64,000 bases of DNA from Aplidium turbinatum (GCA_918807975.1 OU964925.1:27811608-27875607); one strand, 5' to 3'. Shown: positions 21,201 through 36,200, numbered from the stretch's first letter. Numbers and translations: made by a program. The notes: generated from the sequence alone by a model not told the origin.

Positions 21201-24200
21201 TGCACATCAACTGGAACAACCTCTTGACGTTGTAGGCTACTGGAAAAGGTGTGGAGTGCTGGTCAAAAGTGCCTTTGTAAAGTAGAGAAACAGGACACTG
21301 ACCACCTGGTCCTAACATGCCCATTAACCAAAACCTCAGGTAGCTTCGAAACTGTACACGAGTGTGGTACTGCATTTAACAACTGGCTGGACCAAATTAC
21401 AGACAATACTTGAGATGTGCCAACCATAGGACACTGTTACCACTATTTGAGACGATGAGAAACCTTTATGGCTCGTGTGTTGAGACTTGAGATCTACAAA
21501 ATTGCAATGAAAAAATATACGAGACATATTGTCTGATTTAAAATAAGTTATACAATTTATGAGACTGCTTGTTTGTTGAAAGAAACGCTATTGCAATGAA
21601 TTTACTCTATTTACTGCATATTGTGACATTTATTGTCAAAATAGGTAAAAAAAAAACAAAAAAAAAACGAATAAAAAACAAAAAAATACGATAAAAACCA
21701 ACAAAAAAAAAGGAATGTTTTTTACATCTCTAGTCGCGACCCACCGGTTGGGAAGCACTGGTTTAAACCAATACCATTAAGATGTCGTGCAATACTACTT
21801 CTTCTATCTATATTCTTCACTGGTTTATTTTGGGGCGGAAAATGTATGAGCTTAATGATTTGTATTTACTTTGTAACTTTCAATGTTTTCCTTGAATTTA
21901 TTTTAGTACAACTTGTCTATATATATATATATATATACTTGTCTATATTGAAAGGCAATAGACTCGACTGCAGCAACTACCGTCCAATAAGTCTACTCAG
22001 TCATGTATACAAACTCTTTATCACTATCATTGCGGCACGCGTAAAAAATGACCTATATGCATCCCTCCCCCCTACACAAGCAGCCTACCAACCAGGAAGA
22101 GGAACAATCGAGCAAATCTTAGCGCTGGAACAAATCATAGAAAAGTCTATTGAATTCAACAATCCCGTTCATATCACCTTCATTGACTTCAAAAAAGCGT
22201 TTGACAGTGTTAAATTACCCTACCTTTGGCAACTTCTGGATAAAACTTCCATCAACAAAAAATACATCAACCTCTTGAAAGCAACGTACGACGATTCTAA
22301 AGCACTAATCAAAACAGACATCGGAACAACCAGACGAATTGATATTATAAAAGGTGTTAAGCAAGGAGATGTCTTGTCTGCTATCCTGTTTTGCATCGTA
22401 GCGGCTGCAATAATCTCAGAAACAGAAAATAAGTGTACAACTGGATTCACCATCGGCGGTCATGTAATATCCAACTTAAGCTACGCAGACGATATGGCCA
22501 TTTTGAATAATTCTAAACTGAAAATGCAGGAATACCTAGATGCTCTGTCAAAAAATGCTGCTAAATTCGGCCTCCAAATAAATGTGTCCAAAACCAAATG
22601 TATGACAACCGACAAAACTAACAACACACTCAATCTCACTCTCTATGGAAAACAAATAGAACAAGTACCAGAATTCATATATCTTGGCCACCGACTATCC
22701 GCAACCAACGATGGAAAGACTGCAGTGCAACACCGAATTGGCTTAGGCTGGGCAGCATTTGAAAAGAACAAAAAGATTCTAACATCCAATAGACTCCCAA
22801 TCAAACTGAAAGCAAAAATTTTCAACACCTACGTTTTACCAGTCGTGCTGTACGGTCTAGAATGCGTAAATTGGACATCATCAACAATGAAAAAACTCAC
22901 TACCTTCCAAAATCACATCATGAGAAGCATGACCAACAAAAGGTTACTTGATCACATAAAAATAGAAGATCTTTTAACTATGACAAAACTACATCCAATT
23001 GCAGCAATAATAAAATCAAACGTTTTAAAACTGTTCGGCCACACTAAAAGATCACAATTCGGAATCAGCAAACTTTGCACAGAAGGCAAAGTAGAAGGAA
23101 AAAGAAAACGTGGCAGACAACCAAAACGATGGCAAGACAACATTCAATCATGGACCGGACTCCACTTGACGACACTGGGCGAGTTGGCTCAAAATCGCCA
23201 CTCTTGGAAGCAAATAAGCCATGTTGATGCGCAATCTGCCGCAGGCGGAGATAACGACTAATGATGATGATGTCTATATATGGTAACATAATGGCAAGTA
23301 TTACGGTTAACACTTAAATTGCTATTTTTAATAATAGCATGATGAAATAGTGCAGCAGAAGGTGCAGTAGTGATTTCCAGAACAGTCCACAGTGAAGGAA
23401 CATTTGCCATTGAACTCGATTTAATGAAACATTTGTGAATTGATTTCAAATGTTATTATTACTGTGACGTAGGCTACACAAAGACAGTGTCAATTGTGAA
23501 TCCACATTGTATGATAGTTGTTACATTAATTTCATAAAATATATTTTAATGCCATGCAATTCCTACTAAATATTATCACAGATCTCTTGTTGCATGTTAA
23601 TGTTTGAGAGTGATTGCTTTAAATTTATATTTTTTCATGTTTACTATGCAAAAGTTAAAAAAAAATTATTCACATGTTTATGCAAAACTAAACTTTACTC
23701 ATTCATGACATAATAATTTACAATTCTTTGTAGCTACTAAAAGCAACGGATTTCAGCTCAACAATGTAATTGAAAACCTGGCAACACTATCCTCCAACCT
23801 CACCAACGCTGTGACGTCGTACCAACCTTATCGATATGATTCCAATAAATTTCCAATGAATTTCATAGATGGAGGTCACGATTTGTACGACAATGGAATA
23901 ATGGTAAAGAACGACTTGGTTAAAATCTAATTATTCATGTCACAATTAAGTTCAAAAGCCCAAGCATTGTTGTAAACACTTAGACTGAAATTTGTCAGCT
24001 TGGGTGATGGTTACCAATCCAACATTATTGACATGCATTCAATCGCAATGTATGAAAAACGTTATAAATATATAAACAAAATAGTCTTATAAAACGTGAT
24101 ATGACTAATGTTATACTGGACTTACATATAAAAAAATTAAAGCAACTACTTCGCTTTCTCAGCAAAGATATTTAGTGGCAAAAAGAATCCTGAGTTTTAT

Positions 24201-27200
24201 TGATAAAACATAGGCCTACTAACGTTTCTTCTATAAAGTCAAAATTTATCTGACCTGTTTCAATTAATCTACCAAAGTCGTGTCGTCAAAACTTAATGTT
24301 TTTTGATTGGTCAAAACTTATCTAATCAACAAACCACTTCAATTTTTGCACAAGAAATTATATTTTTCTGGAACACACGTGCTATAACAAGAAATTGATC
24401 ACTGAGAACTTTGCAAATATGTCAAATGCCAAACCTAAATTTTTTTGCGGTTTCTCGTCCAAGAGTGTCAATAATTTGTACTTGGGACAAAACAATTTCC
24501 CAAACTAACAAGTATTGTATTTAGGCCTACTGTATTACTGATCAAGTTGGAATATTTAAATCTGTCCAATCATTCTCAGACAGTCAGGCTTTTGTACAAT
24601 TACAATGTCGATTAATCCACGACAACCAGTTTTGTGACTTGATAAAGGTTAATATGAGCGCCACAATAAATAAAGTTTATCCAGCAAACTTGATTGAAGA
24701 TTTCACAGCGCATTGCAAAATATAGCGATGTTTGATTGTTAAAGGCTGCCGGCTACGCTGTGTTTGAATATAAGAACACGTCAATTTGATAGTTTACTTG
24801 TTTCAAAAAGATTGGATTCCGATTATAAATAGTTAAATTTTAATAAACGTGTTTTAATTATAAATCTTCTTGTTTTGGTATGCAAGTTTCAACACTGGTG
24901 CATATAGGTAAAACGACATGATTTATGGTATTATTAAACAGTGCCTCAGCAAAAATGCGTAACATTTAAGGTAAATAAAATTTATCAAATTACAATTGTT
25001 TATAACAACAACAAGCCACGTGTCTATTTTTTTTTTTTTTGGAAGATATAATATTAAACAGTATAACCTCACAACTAGATAAAAATGCATAAATGAAATT
25101 GTTCGCATTGAATGCCAAGCAAGCCATTTCCTTCATATTGCCGTCTGAGGCAAGTCGCATAAAATACCCTTCTTTTCTTTAATTTTATTCTTAGTTTTTT
25201 TTCAATCACTTTATTACATTGTCACATTTATGTCATCTAGCTTTTAATAGCAAAATATTATTACAATGATTTAAAAGTATGTTTCACACATACAGTAGAC
25301 CATATTTGTAAAAAGCATGGTCTGTAATTGGCTACTTTCGTTGATTATAATCAATTAAGTAATTACTTGTTAGATTACTTGCTAAGTAATTATTTGCTAG
25401 ATTACTGTTTAACAAGACAAAGTTTTGATTTTAGATAAGATTTGTTGAAGGAAGACGGCGTCGTAATCTAGAATACAACGCCACAGTTACGTAAGTTTTT
25501 GAATGATATATTTTGATGTAGTGTAGGTTAATGCATAAAGTAGTTCTATCTTATTTTGGTTACAGTTCTGGGAGTGTTATTGATGAAAAGCATTGACTAA
25601 ATACACAGTAGGAATTACATTATGTTTTAAGACATCAAAGCAAATTGTTTTTTTAGAGTTTATTTAAGCTGCAAATTTTCTTTTGTTTGTTTTGTACATT
25701 GCTATGACAACATCATTGTAGGCGTTAGAATTACAAGCATCAGACTTTTGAACAGATTTGATAAAATACTCACGTAGGTTTTGGCATTTAGTCCAAATTT
25801 GATATCAGTTTTGCTTTAGCTTAAAACGAACACAGCAGTGATGATAGGATTTGTTGAAAGTCATGCATACAATGCAAAAGTAGAGATTCGTCTTTTTTAT
25901 GATTGGTCAGAATTGTACTCGAAGCCAAACTGCCATTTCTATTCGTCACTCTTGCTTTCTGCTGTTCAATGAGGATCATAATTTCAGTATCATTGCTAGC
26001 ACCATCTGGCAAATTGACTCATAAGTTGTATTTCTGCTTTCAAGATTGTATTTTGACTTCTGGTTTGCTGTGTGTCCGAGTGGTGAGAAACGTATGCACG
26101 ACGTTCGAAAGGACGTTGGTTCGACACCGCTCTAGAGCACGCGGTTATGTATCGGCAAGACACGTAATGACATGTTAAAACGTTGAGTTTTACTACATGT
26201 ATCTTCGTTGCTTTCTGTTGTTTGTTGTGTTGCATTTGCAATCGTACTGCATTGTATGTTGTCGCAATGGTGGCAAAACACAACACGATATATTATTATC
26301 ACTGTTTGATAATATCTTATTATTATTTTAGAACTACTCGATATAACGTCACCACTTTGGCCATCAATCCATTTGTGGCACTTGCAACCATCAGCAACCC
26401 TGAAGAAGAACCTCACTTTTATACATTTAGAGTAAGAACATCAAATAGTTACTCGTGCTTTGTGACGTTGATGACTGAAATACAGAAGATACATTTAACA
26501 CCTTGAATAATATGTAGCCTATGACTATTCTTATTTCTGTTTTACAAAAAGCAGGATTATTGTCAATGATATTGTTTATATGACACATTCAATTGTACTT
26601 CCCTCATCTCAAGTTTAACTAATGTTGTCGATTTTGACGCATTAAAAGAATCGGTTCTAGAATATGTTCGGTATCTGTACCAAATTGAACTATGGATGTT
26701 TTGATATTGAAAAGTCAAAACATTTATCAGAACTGTTTCCTTTTCTATCAAATGACTACTGTGTTTACCAGACAAACGAGAAAGTAGAGCAAAATTATGC
26801 TATTTTTGAGTTTTGAGCAAGCACTGTGCCATATAAAACTTAGATGCAATTTATCTATAGGTGAATGGAGACTTGGGAACTGACGGAAAAGGAAACATTG
26901 CTACCGAAAAAGGTCAAGTGGCGGAAGGAAATGGAATTGCGGATTATTATTTGTTTCAAGTTTACAACTCGGATTACCCGACCTTGTGTGAAGTGTTCTT
27001 TACCATATCAAATAAGGTAACCAACCTCAATCATCACGTCTATTTCATTGATTTAACTTTGAAACATGACGAATTTGAGACAGTTTCAGGCATATTGAGA
27101 TCTATGCTGAATTATACAGTAACAGTAGCCTGCTGTCATTCGAACTGTGCTGCAATAAAGAAGTTATACACTGTACTTGCGTTCTAAGAGGCTATACTGT

Positions 27201-30200
27201 ACACTACTGTACTACAGGGTGATCAAATCAAGTGTAGAAAAATATTTATTGAAATAACAGTACATCCAAACAGGAAAAAAATTACAAATATGAAAAAAAA
27301 AATACAAAGAAAAGTATAAATAAACAAAATGTACTCTTATTTTTCAATATATCCTCCCTTTGCCATCACCAAACGCCTTAGTCTGTAGTGCACTTGACTG
27401 CATGAGGCAAGCAGCCACCAGTTCTTTGGACAGACGAAAAGTTATTTACCGTCCAGGCTGTGCATAATCATTAGAATGATCGTATTTATGCAAAGAATAA
27501 AGAAGATATCCCACAGAATGAAAGGCTGATGTTCCATGAACAGAAACCAGCCCCTGGGATGGCTTAGGGTGGGGTAAATTCAACTGGTGAAGAAAATCAA
27601 CATGCTTATTTGAAAATGTTGAGGGAGAAATTGATTCCCTGGATCAATGCAACATTTAGAGAAGACGGAATAACTTTTCAACAAGATGGGGCTAGGTCCC
27701 ATACAGCGAATCTTGTCCAGCACTGGTGTTAGGAGAATATGGAAGAGTTTTGGCCAAAGGATTTATGGCCTCCATCCTCTCCTGATTTAAACCTAATGGA
27801 CTTCGCAATACGGAGTATCTTGAAGAGTGAAGCCTGTTCTTCAAATCATTCAAGTGTTACAGCTCTGAAGGCAAAATTGCGTACTTGTTGGAAAAAAATA
27901 TCATCAGACACCATACGTGTCTCATGCAGTCAAGTGCACAACAGACTATAAGGCGTTTGGTGAAGGCAAAGGGAGGATAAGGAAAATGTTGAGGGAGAAA
28001 TTGGTTCCCTGGATCAATGCAACATTTGGAGAAAACGGAATAACTCTTCAACAAGATGGGGCTAGGTCCCAGCCACACAGCGAATCTTGTCCAGGACTGG
28101 TGTAGGGAAAATATGGAAGAGTTTTGGCCAAAGGAATTATGGCCTCCATCCTCTCCTGATTTAAACCCAATGGACTTCGCAATATGGAGTATCTTGGAGA
28201 GTGAAGCCTGTTCTTCAAAACATTCAAGCGTTACAGCTCTGAAGGCAAAATAGCGCACTTGTTGGAAAAAAATATCATCAGACACCATACGTGTCTCATG
28301 CAGTCAAGTGCACAACAGACTAAGGCGTTTGGTGATGGCAAAGGGAGGATATATTGAAAAATAAGAGTATATACATTTTGTTTATTTATACTTTTCTTTG
28401 TATTTTTCTTTATATGTGTAAATTTACCTGTTTGGATGTAGCCTACTGTTATTTCAATAAATATTTTTCTACACTTGGCTTGATCACCCTGTATATGTTG
28501 ACTAGATTTTTGAGTTCATCATTGAATAACTTAATTACAACACTTTGTTGTTTACGGTACTGTTGCCAAGACATGTCCAAGGTATTTGTTTGTAAGTAAC
28601 TTGCTTGTACAACCTAATGATATAGTTTTCCGTATTTGTTATATGTTGCTTCACATGATGCGTTCATCGATGCACAAGCATGTGTTTGTAGCCTATGTCA
28701 AGAAAAGTTCAAGATTTCCTGTAACAACATGTTACTTTTTTGTGTTAGAATCAGTAATGTTTTCTATTCAATGTAGAAGAATTGTGTGCGAGCTCTGTAT
28801 TGAAAGTTTGTGCTCCTAAAATTTATTCAAAGCCATAATTAACTTTGCAAATTACATTTCCTGAATGTAATAAATTAGCGACACAAGGCGACATATACTG
28901 TATTAAAACCTACGGCGTCGATAGAATTCAAACCAATTTTCGACTTTTTTCAAATTGGAAAAGCATGATTTGCCTCACAACTCCACCTTATGATGGTGAA
29001 CTTGTATCCCATTTGAATAGTTTTGGTCGCTTGATTCTCCACATTAAAAGCTTTACTGCATGTAATGTTAGGTCGAGTGAACTGTATTTATTACGCTATC
29101 TAAAATCATACATAGTCCATTTTCAACAAAGGTTGATTGTGTGTCTTATTGTTCCAGGACTTTGATTCAGTGGCTCCAAAGGTCTTTCGAGTTATTCGTT
29201 TTTCCACTTCCACCAGAGTAACAAATAGCGTCGTCAGGATATCTGGAAGACCACACAACATCTACTTTGGGATAATCGTTCTTTCCAGGTGACTCGTGCT
29301 TTTCAATAACTGTAATTTTTGTAAAACAGTAATAGAAAGCTTTGAAATAGAATTTTTACGTGATTTTTTAATTGGGGTGTTGGAAATAAAATAAGTTTTC
29401 AATATGATGACTGTATCAATGGAAAGCATTTGCATCACCTCAAGTCAGTCACAAAGGGTACGGATAAATTGTGTTAAGTGATCTTAAAGTATTATTCAAA
29501 TTAGTAGGACAAGAAGTTATGAAGACAGAAAAAATTAAGTTTGATAACTTATTAACTGAATTTAAGTTGAAAGTTGAAGTTTAAACATAATCATTTTCCC
29601 ACTATGAAAATCATCAAAAAAAGTAATTTTCAGGTTCTAGGTTATGATATATAGAAAAGGAAAAATGACAACGTTAACCCGTCTTATAGTATTGTATAGG
29701 TTAGACGCAGTGCTTGCTTTTCTTGGTGACTACAGTAGAACTCGGTTAATCCGGATTCGATTTGACCGGCGATTCCATCCGGATTAGGCGAAGATCCGGA
29801 TTAACCGATGACGGTTCTATCAAGCCTGACGTTACCTAGATAGAAGGGTATCGGTAAAAATCACCGAAATTGAACGCATTAGTGTGGTCATCTGCCAATT
29901 TCGAGACGCGCGATCACCACATTAGCGACCCAGTGATAGAGTTCTTTTGAAATGCAGTATGCATGTAAAATGAATGTATTTGTAGACTCTGCGTCTAACG
30001 CAAGAACACACTGGCAAAAGTTACATCTTCAGACATGCGTGTCGGAATAATCTGTAGTCACTCAAAACTTATGAAAACAGTTACCGAAGACGAGTTTCTA
30101 TTGAAAACTTACAAAAAATCACGGTCAAACAAAGTTATCACCGGCAAATCCGGAAGAAGTGATAGAAAAAGCGCAACTTTTGTCCGGAATAGGCGAAGAT

Positions 30201-33200
30201 CCGGATTAAATAATCCGGATAATCCAAAGCTGTTTCTCAAGAAAAAGATTACAAATCATTTGTACTTCCAGTTTTATCCGGATTAGGCAAAGATCCGGAT
30301 TAACCAAATCCGGATTAACCGAGTTCTACTGTAATTGTAAATAAAAAAGTTCTAACAAATGCAATACAACGTTGTTAAAAATTTACTTTTCTCTTCAGAC
30401 AAAAAAGTGAGTTAATTCCGGATCACGAAATAAGAGATGTCATGCGACTACTCTTAAAAGCAACCTCACCAACACAAGATGCCTTCACAGAAGCTTCTGT
30501 ACCTCAACAAATTACTGAATTATTCCCACAAGAAACAACAAAGCCTGGCACAGAACAAACTCCTCGCTTCAGCACGACTCCCCAGGAAGGTACAAAAACT
30601 AAAGTAGTTGGGGTACCGTTCCCCAATGAGGCCCACTGTCGAATGGTTCCACTAGTGAAATGATAATCCAACTTCTTGAAGGACTTTAACAAACGGCTTC
30701 TCAAATAACTCTAATTTCGAACACAATTTATATCAGCACCAATTCTCATCTACTTGTATTCGATTACTTCAACTCTCAATCAACAATAATTTCTGCACCA
30801 ACTACCAATCCACAACCCATAACACAACTCTCATAATCAACTCTCAGAATCAACTCAATAAATCATCATAATCAATTACACCACTATTTATAGAAGGTTT
30901 CTCGGTATAGTAACTTCGAGAAGGTTACGCAATATTACATCACTCATTGTTCTGACAAGTTGCATTAATGTAAACAAGCAGAAGCTCAAAGAAGTTTAAA
31001 GAATATCACGTGGTGTAGAAGATTCTTACATAATAAATATTTCGCAATCGGACATTTACTGATAAACATCCTTATGACGTCATGACAAACGACGCTCAGA
31101 AATCATGAAAAACAACAGAACATTCCAGAGTTGCATACTTACAGACGATTCTAGAAATACGTTACATAATACAGATTTCTCATTCAAAGGTTACTTCAGG
31201 TCAATACCAGATAATAACACATCGCTCAAAATTCCATAATGAAAACAGCACATTCTGTCAAGACGCAGAGTAGCCCGACGCGACGCCTTGCACATTGATT
31301 GTGACATACGCCCCCCCTTAGAATATTGTTGCAAACAATATAACAACACAATCAATACAAAACATATTACAAAAACAATTAATTACTCAATAAATCAATT
31401 CTCATAAGTCCATCGTTGCATGATCTACCAACGATAGTTTTTCTCAAAACAATAGTTACGTTTTCTGCGAAAGTTTTCAACGTCCTCAACAACTTCAGTG
31501 CATCGGCGAGCAAGATGACCCATCTTCTTACATCGGAAACACTTCCTCTCCGGACAGTCCTTGGCCAGATGACCTTCTTTATGACAGTTGTAGCAAGCCT
31601 TTTCATCAAAAGGGCAGCTCCTGGCTACAGTATGTGTCCAATCTCCCCACATCGGTAGCAGTGGTTGTCACGGCAACGTCTGTTTTCCGAATGTCCGCCG
31701 TCAGCAACGCACTCCCTGGCAAAGTGTCCGCGTCTACCGCATCTATAGCAAACTCCAAATGGTCGTCGCCTGCCTCTTCCCCTCGGTTCTTCGCGCTCGT
31801 TGTATCCGTGACCGTGAGATCGTCGCTGATTATCTGCAGAACAATCTCGAGCAAAGTGACCATTCTTGCCACAAGAATAACAAGTAACTTCAGAATTTCT
31901 CTCAATAACATTTCCGATTATAAGATCAACTAAAGAGTTTTGTAAACATAACGCTTTCACAGTCCCACTACAATACGGAGTTTTGATGTATATCTTCGCT
32001 AACGGTCCTTGGATTGAAGTGTTATTTATCGACATCACAATTCCAGTTTTTCCCGTTAACTGACTGTCTTTAACCAAATCTCTCCTCACCATTATACCCG
32101 TAGAACCAGAATCACGTAAAACTTTTACCCTTTTGTTTCCAACTGTTCCGTTCACTACTGGCAGGTAATCTTCAGGTATTATTTTTTTGCAAGCATCTTT
32201 TTTTGTCTTCTTTCCCGTTTTCTTCTCCAACTGATCATCTTCATCCAATCTTTCATCCTCAAGCGCTGGTTCATGAATCATTATCGCACAACCACCTCGA
32301 TAAACGTCCGTGTCTTTATTCTTCCCAGACTGATTGGGTAAGGAAAACGACTTGTCCTTGCATTCCTTCGCTTCGTGTCCTTGCCTATTGCAACGATTGC
32401 ACCACTTCCTCGATTCCTGATGATTTCTGTTAGTCTTCTTCCGGCAGTTAACAGCCTTATGACCTAAGCCATTACAATTAAAACAACGTACTTCTCTTGG
32501 AACCGCACCTCCTTTAAAATTATTTGTTTGCTCCTCGTCATCATCAAATGACAACATCTCTTCAGTCGACAACTTCTCATCATGGGCAACTAAATACTGT
32601 TCCGCCACACTGGCAATGTCTTCTAGAGTCTTTGGATTTCTCTCCATTAAATAAACAGACAGATCTTTTGAACATGAATCTGTGAATTGTTCCTTAACTA
32701 TAAGGTTTGCCAATCCGTCCAATGATTGTTCGGCCCCCGAAAGTTCAAACCATTTTAACAAAAGGTTTCTTAAACGTTCAATAAATTGACCTGGGCTTTC
32801 GTGTCGTTCAGGCTTTGCCTCACGGAATCTTTGACGGTATCCATGCTCGGTGAAATTGTATCGCTTTAACAGAGCTAACTTTAATCTGTCGTAGTTCATG
32901 GCCTCTTCTTGCGAAAGTCTTGAATATACATCAAGAGCTTGTCCCGATAATAACATGCTTAGCTGGGTAGCCCACGTCGACTTCTCCAATTTGGCTATTG
33001 TAGCATATCTTTCAAATCTTAACAAATAACTATCCAACTCATCTTTTTCTTCAACAAATGATGGCAAATCTGGACGTCTAACTTGCGCCACAATAACATC
33101 TCGAGCATTATCATTAGTAGAATTAGATCGCTCACCAATGTCCAGCTTTTGTCTTTCTAAATCAAGTCTTATCTTTTACAATTCATATTGCGCTCTTCTG

Positions 33201-36200
33201 TCTTCAGCTTCTGCTTCATACTGCCGTTGTGCCCGTTTTTCTTCAGCTTCTGCTTCGCGTTGTGCTCGCTTCTCTTCAGCTTCTGCTTCGCGCTGCGCCC
33301 GCTTCTCTTCAGCTTCAAGTTGTGCTTGCTTCTCTTCAACTTCTGCTTCGCGCTGCGCCCGCTTCTCTTCAGCTTCAAGTTGTGCTCGCTTCTCCTCAGC
33401 TTCAAGTTGTGCTCGCTTCTCCTCAGCTTCAAGTTGTGCTCGCTTCTCCTCAGCTTCAAGTTCTGCTTTCCTTATTTCACGAACAGCTCTTCTTTCTTCT
33501 CTTTCGTCAGCTTCTCGCTGAGCTTTTTGAGCCATTATCTTGTGATACTCTTCCATCACAAACTGAGACTTCTCATTGTCACTCAGCCCCATTCGTTCAG
33601 CCATGCTCCGTAAGTCTTCAATCATCTCATGTTTGACGGTATCCACCATTTTGACAACTTGTTGTTAATTTATTATTCTCTCAATAAATCTTTCGGTATT
33701 CTTCGGTTTTTCGGTTATATCCCGGACGAGCCCCCAGAATGTCACGATTTCTTTCTATCTCTTACCAGGAAAAAGACTTGGAAAGGTTCAATGACGTAGT
33801 TTAATTGACTGCTTTTCGGTTTGACCCATTAAACTACGTCATTGAACCTTTCCAAGTCTTTTTCCTGGTAAGAGATAGAAAGAAATCGTGACACCCACCA
33901 TTTTGATTTTGTCGCAAATTGATCATGAATTGAAAAAAGCGGCTACCAATGTGTGTTTTACTGTGTTTTAGCATCTTTAAAGCACTTCTTCAGAAACATT
34001 TTAATAACATATTGGTCACAGCGGTAAACCATAATCTCTTCATGGGAAAATTGTAACATAAGATTCTCGGATCCGTTCGTCTGTATGTAATGACCGAAAA
34101 AGCAACACTCTTCTGAAACGTCTATTCAAAAAGTGTATTTCTGTAAAATTAGCCCGCGGCTATCGAAAATGAGGTGCAACGCGATACACCACTAAAAACC
34201 TGTCACTACAATCCAAACTACTTAGATAAAGACGGAATTTTCGTCCAGCTGGCAAGCACTAAGCAAACAGTTAAATATGCTACCAACTTTCAAGCAACCA
34301 TTTTACGAATGACCAGAATAGACCGCAACATCTCAAACTCACGTACACAGTTACTGTGACGTAATAATCCATATGCATTGTGAAGTAATTCTCAACAGGT
34401 GTGATACAAGTCTTACGAACGATGGTGCAATCTTGGCTCATTTTTTAGGGAAAATTCCATGACGTAATACGCTATGATTCAGTAGACCTGAATGGTTTTA
34501 TATGACGTTTGATTTGGTGAACCATTGTCGGGAACACATATTGACCACAGTTTTAAAATTATAGTTGATTTGCTAATTACTGCTGAGTGGGCCTTAAAAA
34601 GGCACCATTGCCTTAATAAGGCCAGCCTTCTAAACTCAATTTTTTGAGCCATAAATTGCGGGGGGAAAACAATACACAACATCAAAACAGTGAAAAATCT
34701 CGAAAACAATTTATTTGCATAGTTGTTTACAAAAACAAATGCTAGACTTCACGTAGTGAGTTCAAGTAAGTTCTTTTTCAATCAAGCGTAAGTTTGTGAA
34801 ACAAAGTTTTTTTCAATCACAAGTTCAAATAAATTTCTTCAAAGAAATTCTTTTTCAACAATAAAACATTTACATATCACAATCAGGGCATACAAATCCA
34901 CCATCATCTTTTGTTAAACCAGCACAGTCTTCATGGTGCCATATTTGGCAACTTTCATACTGCCTCGTGTCAGAGACTGTATTTTCTAAACATACTGGGC
35001 AATACCAATCTCCTACACTTGGACGTCTTTGCATATGTACTGTTTGTCCCTTTTGTTTTGCCTTTTCCCTCCCTTTTCCATTTAGAGTCAAACAGAGACT
35101 TCGGTACAGTTGTTGCTCGATAATTAATGCTCCTTTTTCTTTGCTCACGCTTCTTGCTTAGGGTGTTTGCTGACGGTGTAGCCATAATGCTATGAAATGG
35201 TGTTGATATGGGGGCTGTGTTGAGATCCACATGGTAGCGGTATTTTGATCTGAGGTTGTGCTTGTTAGCTGCCAGTAAGGAAGTATCAACTACCCTGTCC
35301 TTCTCCTAACAGTCCTTACAAGCCCACAATTGAATGCCAAGGGTACCTGGTCTAATAACGCCCATGGCTGATTTTGATGGGCCTTGTTAGGGCAACTCTT
35401 CACAATCAGTTCAGCGTGAACTACCTAAATACACTATCCAAGAAAGGTCAATATGTCAATACAATCATGTTGAAACTTTATACCCTTTAGCATATCCTGA
35501 AACTTTAACAAAGGTAGAACACAAACACCACTTACGTAAACACGCAGATAGATTAAGTACTGAACAAAATTTTACTCCTGCAAGATAGTTTTCAAACATT
35601 TACAACTACGCTCTGCTGGCATGGGGTTTCTTCTAGGAAACCAAATCACTTTTTCTGTTCATTCACTTGATTATCGCAGTCAATCAAATTACAACAGCTG
35701 TTCCTTGCTTTCTTTGGTTTTCCAGATATGAAAGGGTTAGGGCCTTATTTAGGCAAAGTACCTTAGCTGCCAAAGAAACTTAGATAAAAATGTGTTTTGA
35801 TTTTAGAAGATATTTGATGTATTTAGAAGTAAAAATTGCATTTGACGTTTGAAACGTATAAAAACTATGCGCATGAAAAATCCACCTCTTGAAATCTAAA
35901 AAAAAATAGCAAACAGTTCATGTCTGCAGAACATAACAAACTATATGCAATTGGTTGTTGGAGATTAAGGTGATTTAAATTTTGATCATGCGTATTCTAA
36001 AACTGACAAACTCTGTGGACTTTGTTACTGTTTTACACCACGCAAGTTAAAACTTTACTGGAATGTAAGTTATTAACCACATTCACTCTTGTTTTTGACA
36101 AATAAAACCATTTGCTTACAAGAACCTGCAAAGCGTACATGGGCCGAAGTTGGGCTACGAAAGTACTTATAAGCTTTTCTGCAGCTATTAAAATTCACAC

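Noticed and set aside
30035-30286. Frame starting [12 protein letters not shown], also at 62015-62230
   Set aside because: It is shared only because both are bodies of the same pogo-type MITE family. The frames diverge and end differently.
33138-33636. Long plus-strand frames opposite the coiled-coil part of the LTR element
   Set aside because: They are shadows of a repetitive heptad-coding sequence on the other strand, with low-complexity Ser/Ala/Leu content.
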